DNA from: Pararge aegeria
Lineage: Eukaryota; Arthropoda; Insecta; Lepidoptera; Nymphalidae
Reading direction: 5' to 3'
Assembly (NCBI RefSeq): GCF_905163445.1
Contig: NC_053187.1
Location: forward strand, 19,143,001 to 19,207,000
DNA length: 64,000 nt
The position numbers were made by a program, and so were the translations under genes. The notes below the pieces were generated by a model that worked only from the letters and a program-made list of their open reading frames with translations, was not told the origin of the DNA and ran no database searches. Positions 11,045-20,787 of this stretch are shown in pieces. Position 1 is the stretch's first letter. Each line of letters begins with the position of its first letter.

Positions 11045-11160
11045 TTAAATAAATCGCTTAGCAGCATGACTTTGTTGATAGGGTATCCCACCAGATCAGA
11101 ACTGAGAACATTCAGAAATTATAAATATCCCAATTACCATGAACCCGAGACCTCCCGCTG
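11045..11160 (-). mobile_element. SINE-C copy 4, part next to the inverted repeat
   Basis: Minus-oriented: 'aaatcgcttagcagcatgac', 'ccaccagatcagaactgag', 'ttcagaaattataaat' and 'gaacccgagacctcccgctg'. Its last roughly 77 bp are repeated at 11537-11613, on the other side of the left arm of a large inverted repeat. Confidence 0.7.
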
Positions 11161-11161
11161 C

Positions 11162-11538
11162 CGTCAAAAAATTAAAAACCATATTTTTGGGTGACAGTTC
11201 CTTGAGTAGTGCTATCCTTTTCCATATCTTCCTCGTAGATAAGGATAGCGCTATTAAATTAAATCTGCTAATGAAGAGACAGCGATTCGAACGTCTGCGT
11301 TTAAATAAGCAGAGGTATGATTACGTCACATCATTCTAATAAAGTTAAGAAAGAAGTTTGGTTATAACAGTTTAGTTTCTCTTTTTTGTGCGTCCTTCAA
11401 CGTAAAATACACGGAATAATTAACAATCTTTCTTTGTTTTAATTAAAAACCTAGTTATTTTATTGCGTATCAAGGTTTTGATTGAACGTAAGCTTATGGA
11501 AAAATCCTATTACTATTAATATTAAGGATTACATGTAT
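11162..11538 (+). repeat. Left arm of large inverted repeat
   Basis: Matches the reverse complement of 12867-13230 almost throughout, with a handful of substitutions and small indels (for example an extra ACA near 11281). The outer end begins 'cgtcaaaaaattaaaaacc'. The frame ending at about 11339, followed by 'taataaagt', has no recognised product. It sits between two partly duplicated SINE-C pieces. Confidence 0.85.
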
Positions 11539-11630
11539 CCCCCAGACCAGAACTGAGAACGTTCAGAAATTATAAATTTCCCAATTACCATGAACCCGAG
11601 ACCTCCCGCTGCACCAGTTACGTCGTCAAA
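11537..11630 (-). mobile_element. SINE-C copy 5, overlapping duplicate
   Basis: Repeats about 77 bp of the 11085-11160 piece with only a few changes, then continues towards the SINE head ('ctgcaccagttacgtcgtc'). With the first piece it reconstructs one SINE-C split by the 377-bp arm, with a long direct duplication at the split. Confidence 0.7.
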
Positions 11631-12165
11631 GGAGGATGGTGTGTATCGATTGTCAACAGTATCGGAATATGCAATAAATCGCCTTGCGCTGGGCGCATGG
11701 AACCCGGCCAGCTATTCCTGGAATATAGAACGACTTTATAAGGAAAACTATTTGCTATGCGCGTTCTTGTAGACAAAATGTCCGAAAACGGATCGACTTG
11801 ATATGCGTGCGCTCCTAAAATGTAATGCGGTTCGAACTGATCTGCGGGTAAATAGAAGCACTCGTAGAATGAAGTTTTTAATCGGTTGCGATTTTAAATA
11901 AATGTTACTTTAAATAGCCGAGCTATGTTTATTTAAAACTATATCACCATAATTCTTAAATTGTCTTTATTTAAAATTTTAAATATTTAAATACAATTAA
12001 TGTAGATTATAGGCAAGATATTTTTATTCAATGGCTTCTTTGTTAAAAGTGAAAACAATCCACATTTTTTGTTTTTAACAAATCGTTACAAATCAGCATA
12101 AGTACGTCCTTGTTAAGTACGTATTTACTTAAAAAGTTATTTTTAATTGGGAAATTTTTATTGCA
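11631..12165. other. Unannotated interior of the inverted-repeat pair
   Basis: Contains two short frames (11590-11772 and about 11802-11900, the latter ending in TAA at an 'aataaatg'). The second is basic (RTDLRVNRSTRRMKF) and may be eroded coding sequence, but I cannot assign it. Confidence 0.35.
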
Positions 12166-12309
12166 TCTTGTACCGCCTTAATGACCATTAGTATATACTA
12201 ATACTAAAAGTTTTTTTCTTTACTTTGGTTTAAGCGTTAACTTAACTCTGTGGTTTAAGGTTGGAGGTCCCAGGTTAGTATCCCTAACCAATATTAAGGC
12301 GGTACAAGA
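12166..12309. repeat. Small element with 17-bp inverted ends
   Basis: Begins 'tcttgtaccgccttaat' (12166-12182) and ends with its exact reverse complement 'attaaggcggtacaaga' (12293-12309). The interior holds a SINE-C-like head remnant ('ggaggtcccaggttagta'). Candidate MITE or local inverted duplication. Confidence 0.5.
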
Positions 12310-12319
12310 GTATTTTGTT

Positions 12320-12462
12320 ACGTATAAACCGATTAGGGTTTATCATACCCGTCATACTCCCTAACAGGTTAGCCCGCTACCCATCTTACACCGCATCATC
12401 ACTTACCACCAGGTGAGATTGCAGTCAAGGGCTTACTTGTAGTGGAAAAAACCAACATAGAT
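12320..12462 (+). mobile_element. SINE-C copy 6, 3' part
   Basis: 'aaccgattagggtttatcat', 'taacaggttagcccgctacc', 'gcatcatcacttaccaccag', 'gtgagattgcagtcaaggg', 'cttgtagtggaaaa'. A clean example of the SINE-C 3' end that resembles LINE-J. Confidence 0.8.
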
Positions 12463-12659
12463 TTAAAGATAAATAATCTATATTGTTTGAGCCTAGCTTA
12501 AATATTTAGTCGTTGTTTAATATGTTACTTGTGTTAAGTATATTGATCTAAAATTTTATAAAGACCGGTTAACGTAACTCACCTTTTTTACGTAACACGT
12601 GTGTTACGTTTGCTAACCTAGAATATTTCACCGGGCTCTCAGATATTTATTTCGTTTAA

Positions 12660-12815
12660 ATCAAATTCAAATTTAAATTCAAAAATGTTTAATTCATGTA
12701 GACGTTATCACAGGCACTTATGTAGCGCTCATACATTTAACATGTTACAGTAATGTAAGAAGAGCCCACGACAAAGTTAGCCAGGTTTTTTTTGTTATCA
12801 CCATCTCACAGTCTA
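12660..12815 (-). mobile_element. LINE-D-like 3' UTR, diverged
   Basis: Tail-like 'caaattcaaatttaaattca', then 'aattcatgtagacg', 'cacttatgtagcgctcatac', 'aagaagagcccacgac' and 'gttatcaccatctcac'. Similar layout to the 16.6-kb copy, with changes in the tail unit. Confidence 0.55.
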
Positions 12816-12866
12816 GTTAATGTTGACCTATGAAGTTAGAGCAATTCATCCCCAAGCTTTTTTATC

Positions 12867-13230
12867 ATACATGTAATCCTTAATATTGTAATAGGATTTT
12901 TCCATAAGCTTACGTTCAATCAAAACCTTGATACGCAATAAAATAATAAGGTTTTTAATTTAAAACAAAGAAAGATTGTTAATTATTCCGTGCATTTTAC
13001 GTGCACAAAAAAGAGAAACTAAACTATTATAACCAAACTTCTTTCTTAACTTTATTAGAATGATGTGACGTAATCATTACCTCTGCTTATTTAAACGCAG
13101 ACGTTCGAATCGCCTCTTCATTAGCAGATTTAAATTAATAGCGCTATCCTTATCTACGAGGAAGATATGGAAAAGGATAGCACTACTCAAGGAACTGTCA
13201 CCCAAAAATATGGTTTTTAATTTTTTGACG
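12867..13230 (-). repeat. Right arm of large inverted repeat
   Basis: Near-perfect reverse complement of 11162-11538. The outer end reads 'ggtttttaattttttgacg' at 13212-13230. Outside both arms the trinucleotide TGC is present (11158-11160 and 13231-13233), a possible but weak 3-bp target duplication. Confidence 0.85.
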
Positions 13231-13334
13231 TGCAAGTCAAATAAATAATAATCAATGTGTCGTCGTAATCATCACACGCCTATTAACTTGGCATAGATAG
13301 ACAAATACAGACTTCGTTACTAATAGAAAGTGTT

Positions 13335-14030
13335 TTGTATTTAGACCCACCACAGCGGGAGCTGGTCACCGTGGTGGCCACCGACTACGCATTTTATTTA
13401 ATACTAGCGTACCCAGCCCGCTTCGCCGGGCTAGATTTTGCTTTATTTGATTTAAACAAAAAACTTACACCATTGAATTTTTAATTTAAGTATATTAAAT
13501 CATTTATTTCTCTCCGTATTCATTCTCTTCTCGAGCGGGTGAAGATCTTATCTACACCCATGTACACCCAACAATAGAATATCAACTTAGTAAATAAAAG
13601 CTGTATTTGACAGTAGGACAGTTCAAAAATAGGAGTGCTCCGATCGTCACCAAACTTTACAGTATTACTCGCCAGGTCAATCCGAAAATTCCCTGAAAGT
13701 TTCATTGCAATCGGTCCAGCCGTTTCGGAGCCTATACGGAACACACCCACACACTTTCTCTTTTATATATATAGATACGATCATTAATAATACATCTGGG
13801 CTTACGGGTAAGTATAAGTATCTAGTTGTCTTCAGCTTTTATATTACCCAGTTTTAGATTTCTTCGTAGACCCACCACACCGGGGGCAGGTCACCGTGGT
13901 AGCCACCGACTACGCTTTTTTGTTAAATATACGATCATTGTTAATAAATCCGGGCTCACGGATAGATATAAGGTATCTACATGTCTTCAGCTTTTATGTT
14001 ACCCAGTGTTAGATTTCTTCGACGTGGTCG
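13335..14030 (+). repeat. About 150-bp tandem repeat, split by a TE
   Basis: Units share 'acccaccac..cggg', 'ggtcaccgtggt', 'gccaccgactacgc', 'tacgatcatt', 'gtcttcagcttttat' and 'gttacccag'. Partial unit at 13342-13395, full unit at 13776-13925, partial unit at 13929-14030 (spacing about 153). Removing the insertion at 13402-13774 restores a similar period between the first two units. Confidence 0.7.
13402..13774 (+). repeat. ACTAGC-type repeat inside the tandem array
   Basis: Head 'actagcgtacccagcccgct' followed by 'tcgccgggctag', then 'gatcgtcaccaaactttaca', 'tgaaagtttcattgcaatcg' and 'gtccagccgtttcggagcc', and an AT-rich 'ttttatatatatagat' end. Typical layout of the widespread insect ACTAGC-headed repeats. 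Class not determined. Confidence 0.6.
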
Positions 14031-14035
14031 GGTAA

Positions 14036-14530
14036 GTCTTTTAACTTTTTTTTAAATGTAGAAATAATAGGTATTTGAAATTGTGAAGTAATATTCAAAT
14101 TTCTTTAATGGATAATACATTCATTGTTTATGTAATGTCGGCATGCCAACGTAAACATTTCACGGTCCAAAAAGTCCGTTCTGAATCAAACCGGACGTAA
14201 CGGACGGACAAATTACCCATTTGTTACTGATAATAACAGTTGACGTTCAGCTTGTCGTTGTATTGATCGTACAAGAAATTGTTTACGGCACGACTACCTA
14301 TTCTAACCTTTTTTTTTCATACAGGGCAAATATTTTACGCATACCTCTTCGTTGGGAAAAACGGAATGGATAATATATGGACCCCATAAAATCTCTGTGT
14401 GACCCTTGATGTTCCTATAGACGTCAGCGTAGATACCATCGCCTATAGGTTCGGATGCACTTGAGGATTCACCTTAGTCCCGCCATAGCTGGACCCACCA
14501 TTGGTTATTGGGTTTTTATTCCACTACAAG
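14036..14530. other. No gene seen
   Basis: AT-rich with a T run at about 14310. The upstream part of the open frame that crosses into LINE-J has no motif of its own. Confidence 0.5.
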
Positions 14531-14798
14531 ATAGCCTTAATCTGCAATCTCACCTTTTTTATGTGATGATGCATTCTAAAAAACGTTTATTATCCACGTT
14601 TCTGATACGTGCCGCTAAGATGTGGAACGCCCTCCCGGCAACTGTGTTTCCTGCCACGTATAATTTGATTACCTTCAAGGCTAGAGTGAATAGGCTTTTT
14701 CTAGGCAAGCGTGCTCCAACCTAGACCTCATCATTGCTTTCTAATGGGCATGATTGTCGTCAAGCGCTGGCCTATCGTTAATAAAAATAAAAAAAAGA
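14531..14798 (+). mobile_element. LINE-J copy 1: ORF2 C-terminus and 3' end
   Basis: The frame ending in TAG at 14722-14724 shows the typical non-LTR ORF2 C-terminus: SFLIRAAKMWN-like segment, WNALPATVFP, TYNLITFKARVNRLFLGKR. The 3' UTR is short: 'gcatgattgtcgtcaagcgc', 'tggcctatcg', then an A-rich 'aataaaaataaaaaaaag' tail. Everything upstream is missing, so this is a 5'-truncated dead copy. LINE-J is the likely machinery donor for SINE-C. Confidence 0.75.
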
Positions 14799-14802
14799 TG
14801 GT

Positions 14803-15018
14803 AACGGGCTAACCTTAGGACTATGGCAGTTATTGTAAACTCTTACCTACCTACGCTAAATCGCTTAGCGGCATGTCTTTGTCAGTAACTAGCTACGGCC
14901 AAAGCCTGCCACCAGACCAGACCAGTGAAAATTCTGAAAATATAAATTCCCTAGTTGCCCCTGTCGGGAATCGGAGCCATAACCTCCAGATTACAGCACT
15001 CACCGCTCCGCCATAGCT
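14803..15018 (-). mobile_element. SINE-C copy 7
   Basis: Minus-oriented: 'gatggtaacgggctaacctt', 'aaatcgcttagcggcatgtc', 'accagaccagaccag', 'tgcccctgtcgggaatcgga' (B box complement) and 'cagcactcaccgctccgcca' (A box side). Confidence 0.8.
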
Positions 15019-15185
15019 TAGATTAAAAGAAAATTTAAACCTGTTAAAATTAAAAAACACCTTTTGCTTCATTTCGATCCATTATTGGACTTCTTCGCTT
15101 TGAATGCAAATTTTAGCGATACCCTTATGTTAGGTACGATAATTATAAGGCAATATTCACAATGCAAGGTTTAATAAGATCTCTT

Positions 15186-15465
15186 TTTTTAATCTTAGCG
15201 TGAGGCACCGCAAGGATCTGCATCCCTACGTGGTTGATGTACCGCGGACGCGTACAAAACGCTTTGCATCTTCGTTTTTGTTTCGCACCGCAACGATCTG
15301 GAATGTCCTTCCATCTTCCCCAGGACCTACAATATGACTACCTTCAAATGAAGAGTGAATAGACTTCTTCTAGGTAAGGCTACTACCTTAGGCTACCTTA
15401 AGCTGCATCATCTCTTACCATCAGGTGTGATTGCAGTCAAGCGCTCGTCTATATAGGTATATAAA
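15186..15465 (+). mobile_element. LINE-J copy 2: broken ORF2 C-terminus and 3' end
   Basis: Translates as HRKDLHPYVVDVPRTRTKRF, then SFLFRTATIWNVLPSSPGP, then an in-frame stop before RVNRLLLGK, so it is a pseudogene. The 3' UTR 'gctgcatcatctcttaccat', 'caggtgtgattgcagtcaag' is nearly identical to the end of SINE-C. It ends in 'tataggtatataaaaa'. Confidence 0.75.
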
Positions 15466-15569
15466 AATCTCCAAGGCCATATTCGAACTTGGAAAGTTGG
15501 TATCCAATCCAGTTACAGACTTCGACAAATGTTACCCCACCATTAGCCTATTCACATTTTACTGCAGGG

Positions 15570-15668
15570 GTACAGAGCTCCTATCTCATAAGAGAGAGGG
15601 TTCAGAGAATAGATCCACCAAGCTACTCCATTGCGAGTTGGCGGGCTGTGTCGACAAGCAAGAATGCG
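15570..15668 (+). repeat. Dispersed repeat N, copy 1
   Basis: 'cataagagagagggttcaga', 'atagatccaccaagctactc', 'cattgcgagttggcgggctg'. A similar string recurs at 16.9 kb. Part of a longer unassigned repeat. Confidence 0.5.
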
Positions 15669-16539
15669 CGACACGAAATAGTTATGTCAACCCCATTATC
15701 TCGTAAATCCTTATAGAAAAAATACGAGTAACGGCTTGAGATAATTATCTCGTTATGCGCATGCCAGCCCTAATGGAACACACAACTCTCTCTTCTGCAC
15801 TTAGCAACAACCAAAATATCCACTTACGAGACAATAACGTGAAATCTCAGAACTGTGCCAGTAAGGTCAAACAACATTTAATAATATCTAAAAATACACC
15901 TAGCCCATCCATTTTATCATGCGGTAGTAATTTAATTAGCACGTAAGCATAATATTTAATGTCAAGTGTTATATACACGTAATACATTAAGTATGTCGAG
16001 ACTCTATTTTTAATTGATTGGGTAGTTTAGGTAGTTATTTTACGGAGCATTTTAAATACTATATTTTTGCTAACTTGTATTATGGTGTAAAATATCCTTG
16101 ATAACTTTTCAGAGTAAAGTGTGTTTTAACAATGGAAGACAAACAAATTTAAAGTCCGCCAACCCACTCTTAGGCAACATGGTGGATATAAACTTTAAAT
16201 GCATCTGCGTGCTCAAGAAGAGAAATGAACGCACTGTTACTGCAGCGCTGTTTTTATTTTGATTCAAATTTGCGGCCATTTTGAGTGCCGTCTGAAAAGT
16301 TTTGTATCATAATAGAATGGCCGCTGGTCATTACCCCGCTTTTGTGTCACAAAAGTGCAATTTGTAAGGTTTATGTAATCGCGTGGGAAAATATTCAACA
16401 CAAAAAGTGTCATGTTGATAGCCGCAAAGAAGACATCGGTCGTGCTTTCACTAGACAATAAACGAAAAAAAAAACTAGACCCTTACATCATATTGTTTAA
16501 TTCTATAAATTTAATAGTGTTTTAAAATTATAAAATTAC
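15669..16539. other. Unannotated stretch
   Basis: Short frames on both strands without recognisable motifs; AT-rich. Confidence 0.5.
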
Positions 16540-16634
16540 TAGCTTCTGCCCGCGACTTCTGCGTGGACTTCAGAATTGGTTCTGGAGCTTCGCTCGTTAA
16601 CAGTTTTTAATCCTACACGGGAATTGTTTGAGAA
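16540..16634 (+). repeat. Family F head fragment
   Basis: 'actagcttctgcccgcgact' matches the F head (ACTAGCTGTTGCCCGCGACT). The body is lost within about 100 bp, where a LINE-D 3' end begins. Confidence 0.55.
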
Positions 16635-16825
16635 TTCAAAAGTCAAAGTCAAATATTTCTTTATTCAAGTAGGCACATAGATGGCACTTTAGATGCGTAC
16701 ATTACATGTAAAATATGACATAGAAGTGAGTTGATGGCGATAACCAAATTCGTCAAACGCTCTGGTCTAAGAAGAGCACACAAAAAACTTATCCAGGTAT
16801 TTTTTGTTATCACCATCTCACAGTC
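16635..16825 (-). mobile_element. LINE-D 3' UTR copy
   Basis: Tail 'aaaagtcaaagtcaaat', then 'ctttattcaagtaggcacat', 'gatgcgtacatta', 'gagttgatggcgataaccaa', 'ctctggtctaagaagagc' and 'ttttgttatcaccatctcac'. Confidence 0.75.
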
Positions 16826-16889
16826 GATATCACATCACACATAATATCACATCGCTTTTTATATGTTTATACTCCCTCAGGCACCGGGC

Positions 16890-16975
16890 CCCCTTCTATT
16901 ATAGAAGAGAGGATTTTAGAGCATAGATAGCCTAGACCCACCGCGCAGCTCCAATGCGTGCTGGTGGGCTTGAAA
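16890..16975 (+). repeat. Dispersed repeat N, copy 2
   Basis: 'tatagaagagaggattttag', 'acccaccgcgcagctccaat', 'gcgtgctggtgggc'. Same order as 15.57 kb. Confidence 0.5.
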
Positions 16976-17359
16976 GTTTACTTTTGATTTAAAATGTAGA
17001 TATAACTCACTTTTAGTTAGTAATCCTCACAATAGATGGAAAGCGTTTCCATATCCTTGAATTTATATAGTATACTTTCATCGTGAAGCGTTAGAAACTG
17101 TTAATATACATTGCACTTTTGAATTATTAATAACTAGTTGAAACTCTTTGTAAGCATCTGCGATTCTTTTCTCCATTGTGCTTCACATAAGTAAGAACTG
17201 TTCCTAGGTTTCTCATTGGAACATTCTTAAGTCGGAAAACATTTACTATATAACTATAAGTTTTCAAAAAGGCTCTTTTAAAAAATATACTCTACCTTCA
17301 CAACCGGCAGCTTGATTTACTCATAATATTTACCTGAAACAGAATAAAAATGAATTTTA
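16976..17359. other. No gene seen
   Basis: AT-rich sequence without motifs or repeats that I can recognise. Confidence 0.55.
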
Positions 17360-17613
17360 ATAAATAAATATACTACGACAATACAAACATCGCCATCCAG
17401 CCCCAAAGTAATCGTAGCTTGTTTTAAGGGTGCTAGGCTGATTGTGTAAGGTATTAATTAATCATATACATAAATACTTATAATATACATATAAATACCC
17501 AGACACTGAAAAATGTTTATGTTCATCACACGAACATTTTCCGGTTATGGGAATCGAAACCACAGTCTTGTACTCAGAAAGCAGGGTCGCTGCCCATTGC
17601 GCCAATCGGCCGT
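17360..17613 (-). mobile_element. SINE-A copy 2, full length
   Basis: Tail 'taataaataaatatactacg' at the low end and head complement 'attgcgccaatcggccgt' at the high end. The B-box complement is mutated (gggaatcgaaaccacag). Confidence 0.85.
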
Positions 17614-17689
17614 AATTTTAATAAATTAACATTTAATATTAGTCACTTGCGTAAATCAACATCTCTTTGTTGTATTTATTTTAACCAGT

Positions 17690-18190
17690 TAGCCCTTGAC
17701 TGCGATCTCACCTCGTGGTAAGTGACGATGATAGCCCGCTTTGATGGTAGCCCGCTAACTTGTTGGAGATATGGAAGTATTTTTAAACCTATTATCTTTA
17801 TTGGTTTCTACTCTGCATCGCACAGGAACGCTAAATAGCTTTTTTTTTTATATTAATAGCGGGCGAATGAGCAAGAGGGTCACCTGATGGTAAGTGATCA
17901 CCACCGCCCATAAACACATGCAGCACCAGAGAAGCCACCGATGCGTTGCCGGCTTTTAAGGAATTTGTTTATCCGCCCCTTGAATAACCCTAGTATAAAT
18001 TTTTGAAGAAACCCATCAGATGGGAGATTGTTCCACAGTTTGCAAGTGCGCGGTAGAAATGATCGCTGGGCAATAGTAGATCATCCGATCAGAGCTAATT
18101 CAGAAAATGTGAATTCCCAAATTGACCCAGATTGATTGAACTTGGAACCTCCCAATTATAAGAAGACACAGTGTTCAACACTGCGGGCGA
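17690..18190 (-). mobile_element. SINE-C copy 8, split
   Basis: 17690-17843 carries the 3' half ('cgatctcacctcgtggtaag', 'gaacgctaaatagc') and 18088-18190 carries the head half ('attcagaaaatgtgaattcc', 'cttggaacctccc'). The segment between is a different repeat. Confidence 0.65.
17847..18087. repeat. 'CACCTGATGGTAAGTGATCACC' type lepidopteran repeat
   Basis: 'gagggtcacctgatggtaag', 'gatcaccaccgcccataaac', 'gcgttgccggcttttaagga', 'gattgttccacagtttgcaa'. This module is common in Lepidoptera as part of LINE-related repeats (from memory). It lies between two halves of a SINE-C. Confidence 0.6.
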
Positions 18191-18789
18191 TTGACAAAGT
18201 TTAGTGATAAGTCAAGTAAAAAAACAAAGACCTATTTAACAAGTATACATAAAAAAAAGTTTCGTAATAAATTGAAATCGGCAAAATTCTGTAACAGGAC
18301 CGTACAAATTGATTAACTGTTTACTTAAAAGTTCCAGCAAAAACTGGATGTGGTCATCGACCTAGCGAGAATTTTATATTTATTACGGTGAAATAGAATA
18401 ATTTGTTTACAATATAGCTTTACACCGATGATGGCCGTGAAGTCCTAGTTAATCTAGAACCGTGTCGTAGCTCTGCTTTTAAGCCACTTGTGCTTGCGGG
18501 AGTTGGTCAAAGCATACCCTCGATACATGTCAACTGTCCACAAAAGTGGTAGCGTAGTGAGGGTGAAGTCTTAGCGTCACATCCATCTCTTGAAAGACGC
18601 ATCGGTTGCCGGAAGGTAGAACTACCTCCATGAGTCATGCGATATTCGGTCATAATTGGAGTTCATCGGTCAATTTAGGCCCGGGAAGGTGACGCTCCTA
18701 TTAAAAAGATTTGGCAGTGCCGTTAGGCTACCGAAGACATTGGGGCCCACGATACACCATAGATAAAAACCTGTGGATGAATTTAAAAG
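18191..18789. other. No gene seen
   Basis: No motif recognised. The stretch near 18420-18700 is somewhat less AT-rich. Confidence 0.5.
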
Positions 18790-18845
18790 TAGATCCCGTA
18801 CTGGGCCTACTTGAATATATTTTTGACTTTGATTTTTTAAATATG
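18790..18845 (+). mobile_element. LINE-D 3' end fragment
   Basis: 'ctgggcctacttgaatatat' then 'ttttgactttgatttt' is the plus-sense LINE-D terminus. Confidence 0.5.
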
Positions 18846-18964
18846 ATAAGTTGTTTTTGGAAGTTGCGTTATAATAAAACTTTCAATGTATTCAATGCTC
18901 TTATCTATTGTAAGTGCCGTTTATTCTACAAACGTGGAATAAGGCGAAAGATAAAATTTCTGAA

Positions 18965-19035
18965 AAGATTTTTATCTTGTTACGCCAAAGAAGTATAACT
19001 TCTAACGCGTGGACATGAGTACACACATTTTTTAA
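18965..19035 (-). repeat. Inverted copy of the 4.4-kb repeat
   Basis: 'tttatcttgttacgccaaag', 'aagtataacttctaacgcgt' and 'gagtacacaca' match the reverse complement of 4369-4425. Confidence 0.55.
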
Positions 19036-19339
19036 AGACTGGCCTGGTAAAGTTTTAGTAACTTTTAACACATTAGTTGTGCCAAGGTATCAAACTGTCC
19101 CAAAATAACATTCCCGAGGATTTTAAAGAAAAGCCTTTGTTACTTTTTCACAAATCTTGGCGAAACCTTTTATATATTACGAAAGCTGAAGGTTTTTTTC
19201 AGCGGGATTTAAAACCAATAAAACGTACGAAGTCAAAGGCACTTAGTAAATCCTAATCATATTGGATGTCATAAAAAGGAAGGTTGCGTTTTTCTGTCAC
19301 CTACACAAAGGGTCCTTGTTAGAGTTTCCAAGGTTGGGT

Positions 19340-19465
19340 CCGGAGACAAAATTACCGGGAAAAGAGCACCTGGGAGACAGAAAGAAGAAAATGGACCGGA
19401 TATACTTCATATTCGGAACTTAAGAGGATGGCACATAATCGTTAGATTTTTAACCGGCTGATCTC
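19340..19465 (+). mobile_element. ORF2 C-terminus fragment of an unassigned LINE
   Basis: One frame reads KITGKRAPGRQK...HIRNLRGWHIIVRFLTG then stop. The G-K-R-x-P-G-R-x-K ... N-L-R-x-W pattern is typical of insect LINE ORF2 C-termini. No flanking domain survives. Confidence 0.5.
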
Positions 19466-19480
19466 CGAACTTCAATTCTG

Positions 19481-19570
19481 AAGAATTACTGAAGAAGTTC
19501 GTTTTGTAAAAGAAGTGAAAGAATTACTGAAGAACTTTGTTGTACAAAACGAACTTCTTCAGTAATTCTT
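19481..19570. repeat. 28-bp perfect hairpin with 34-nt loop
   Basis: Arm 19481-19508 is the exact reverse complement of 19543-19570. The loop also contains a direct partial copy of the arm (agaattactgaagaact). It overlaps the 5' boundary of a LINE-E copy. Confidence 0.85.
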
Positions 19571-20040
19571 TTAGCTTTAAGGCATTTATGCTCTGGAACA
19601 ATCTGCCTGCTGAAATCCGTGGAAGTAGTTTCCTTCCGATATTTAAGAGTTTACTGAAGGACTACTACCTCTCTTTGAGTGATGGAATTAGAAGTAGATT
19701 CTTTATATTATTTATTTTAAATTGTGTGTTAAAATCTACTTATATATATTATGTTTGTTATATATTTATATGTATTATGTATATATTACGTTTATTTATT
19801 TAAATTATATATTTATTTGTATCTTTACATTTTGGTATTTATGTATCAACACTCTTGGCACTATCTCGTTTTCCTCTCTACAAAGGTTGCCTAAAGGTTG
19901 CGTAAAGAGGAGGTAAGAGACTGCTTGCAGCAATAAGGCCGCCTTTGCATGTCTACATTGTGTACTGTATACTCCTTACTGTTTCTTTTCCTGTATGTTA
20001 TACGTGCAACAAAGTGTTTCTTCTTCAATTTGAAGATGGT
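19537..20040 (+). mobile_element. LINE-E copy with ORF2 C-terminus and 3' UTR
   Basis: The frame starting near 19537 contains FKAFMLWNNLPAEIRGSS and LPIFKSLLKDYYLSL, a typical non-LTR ORF2 C-terminus. Downstream lies the 3' UTR 'ctacaaaggttgcctaaagg', 'ataaggccgcctttgcatgt', 'actccttactgtttctttt', ending near 'gtttcttcttc'. 5'-truncated. The last coding part runs into AT-rich repeats (19730-19810), so it is a pseudogene. Confidence 0.75.
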
Positions 20041-20580
20041 ACCTTATAATTATTATATTGGACTTAATAAAAAAACGTTTTTCTTCCAAATTTTTCAGAC
20101 ACACGGCGAGAGTTACCAATAAGTTATGATGATGTAAATAAATGTGTAACGCCCCGGGCTTGCAAATACCTAGGTACTATTTAAATTGAGACGAAACAAT
20201 GATGGAAGGCGTGTCGACACGCATCCACACAAGCGATCATACTTAATTAATATGCTATGAGAAATTGCGTTGGTGGAACTTTTATATCTTCAAAAGATTT
20301 TCAACTTTAATATCATATAAGAGAAGATGCATTTACGAAAACATATAACCACTTAACATGCACAACATTATGAATAGGAAATACATAGTTCTAATAACGT
20401 TGCAAGCGTTTTTTATCTCATAGAATATGTAAATAAATAAATAAATAAATACAGTTTAGAGTTGTATGCTGCTTTTAATAAAAACTACCTACTTCGTTGT
20501 ATCGAACTACTCATATGTCATCGAATTATGTTGCTGTAGAGTTATGTAAGATAACACGATTAAAAAGTGGGATAAGATAT
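20041..20580. other. No gene seen
   Basis: AT-rich; contains a short TAAA run (aaataaataaataaataa near 20430-20450). Confidence 0.55.
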
Positions 20581-20787
20581 TAATAAATAAATATACTACG
20601 AAAATCGCATCGCCATCTAGTCCCAAAGTAAGCGTAGCGTATGGGTACTAAGATAGCTGATGAATATATTTTTGTGAATAGTATACACATAAATACTTAT
20701 TATATTCAGATAGACACTGAAAAACCTTTCTGTTCATGACACAAACATTTTTCCAGTTGTGGGAATCGAACCCACGGCTTTGGACGG
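20581..20787 (-). mobile_element. SINE-A copy 3, head truncated
   Basis: Tail, body and B-box complement (gggaatcgaacccacgg) are present. It ends at 'tttggac', before the A-box side. Confidence 0.8.

Noticed and set aside
11139..11339. Frame ending just before 'taataaagt', which looks like a gene 3' end with a polyA signal
   Set aside because: It starts in SINE-C sequence and continues in the inverted-repeat arm. The other arm carries an altered frame with an earlier stop, and there is no homology I can name.
18711..18998. 95-aa open frame on the plus strand
   Set aside because: Made partly of a LINE-D end and the 4.4-kb-type repeat, so not a gene.
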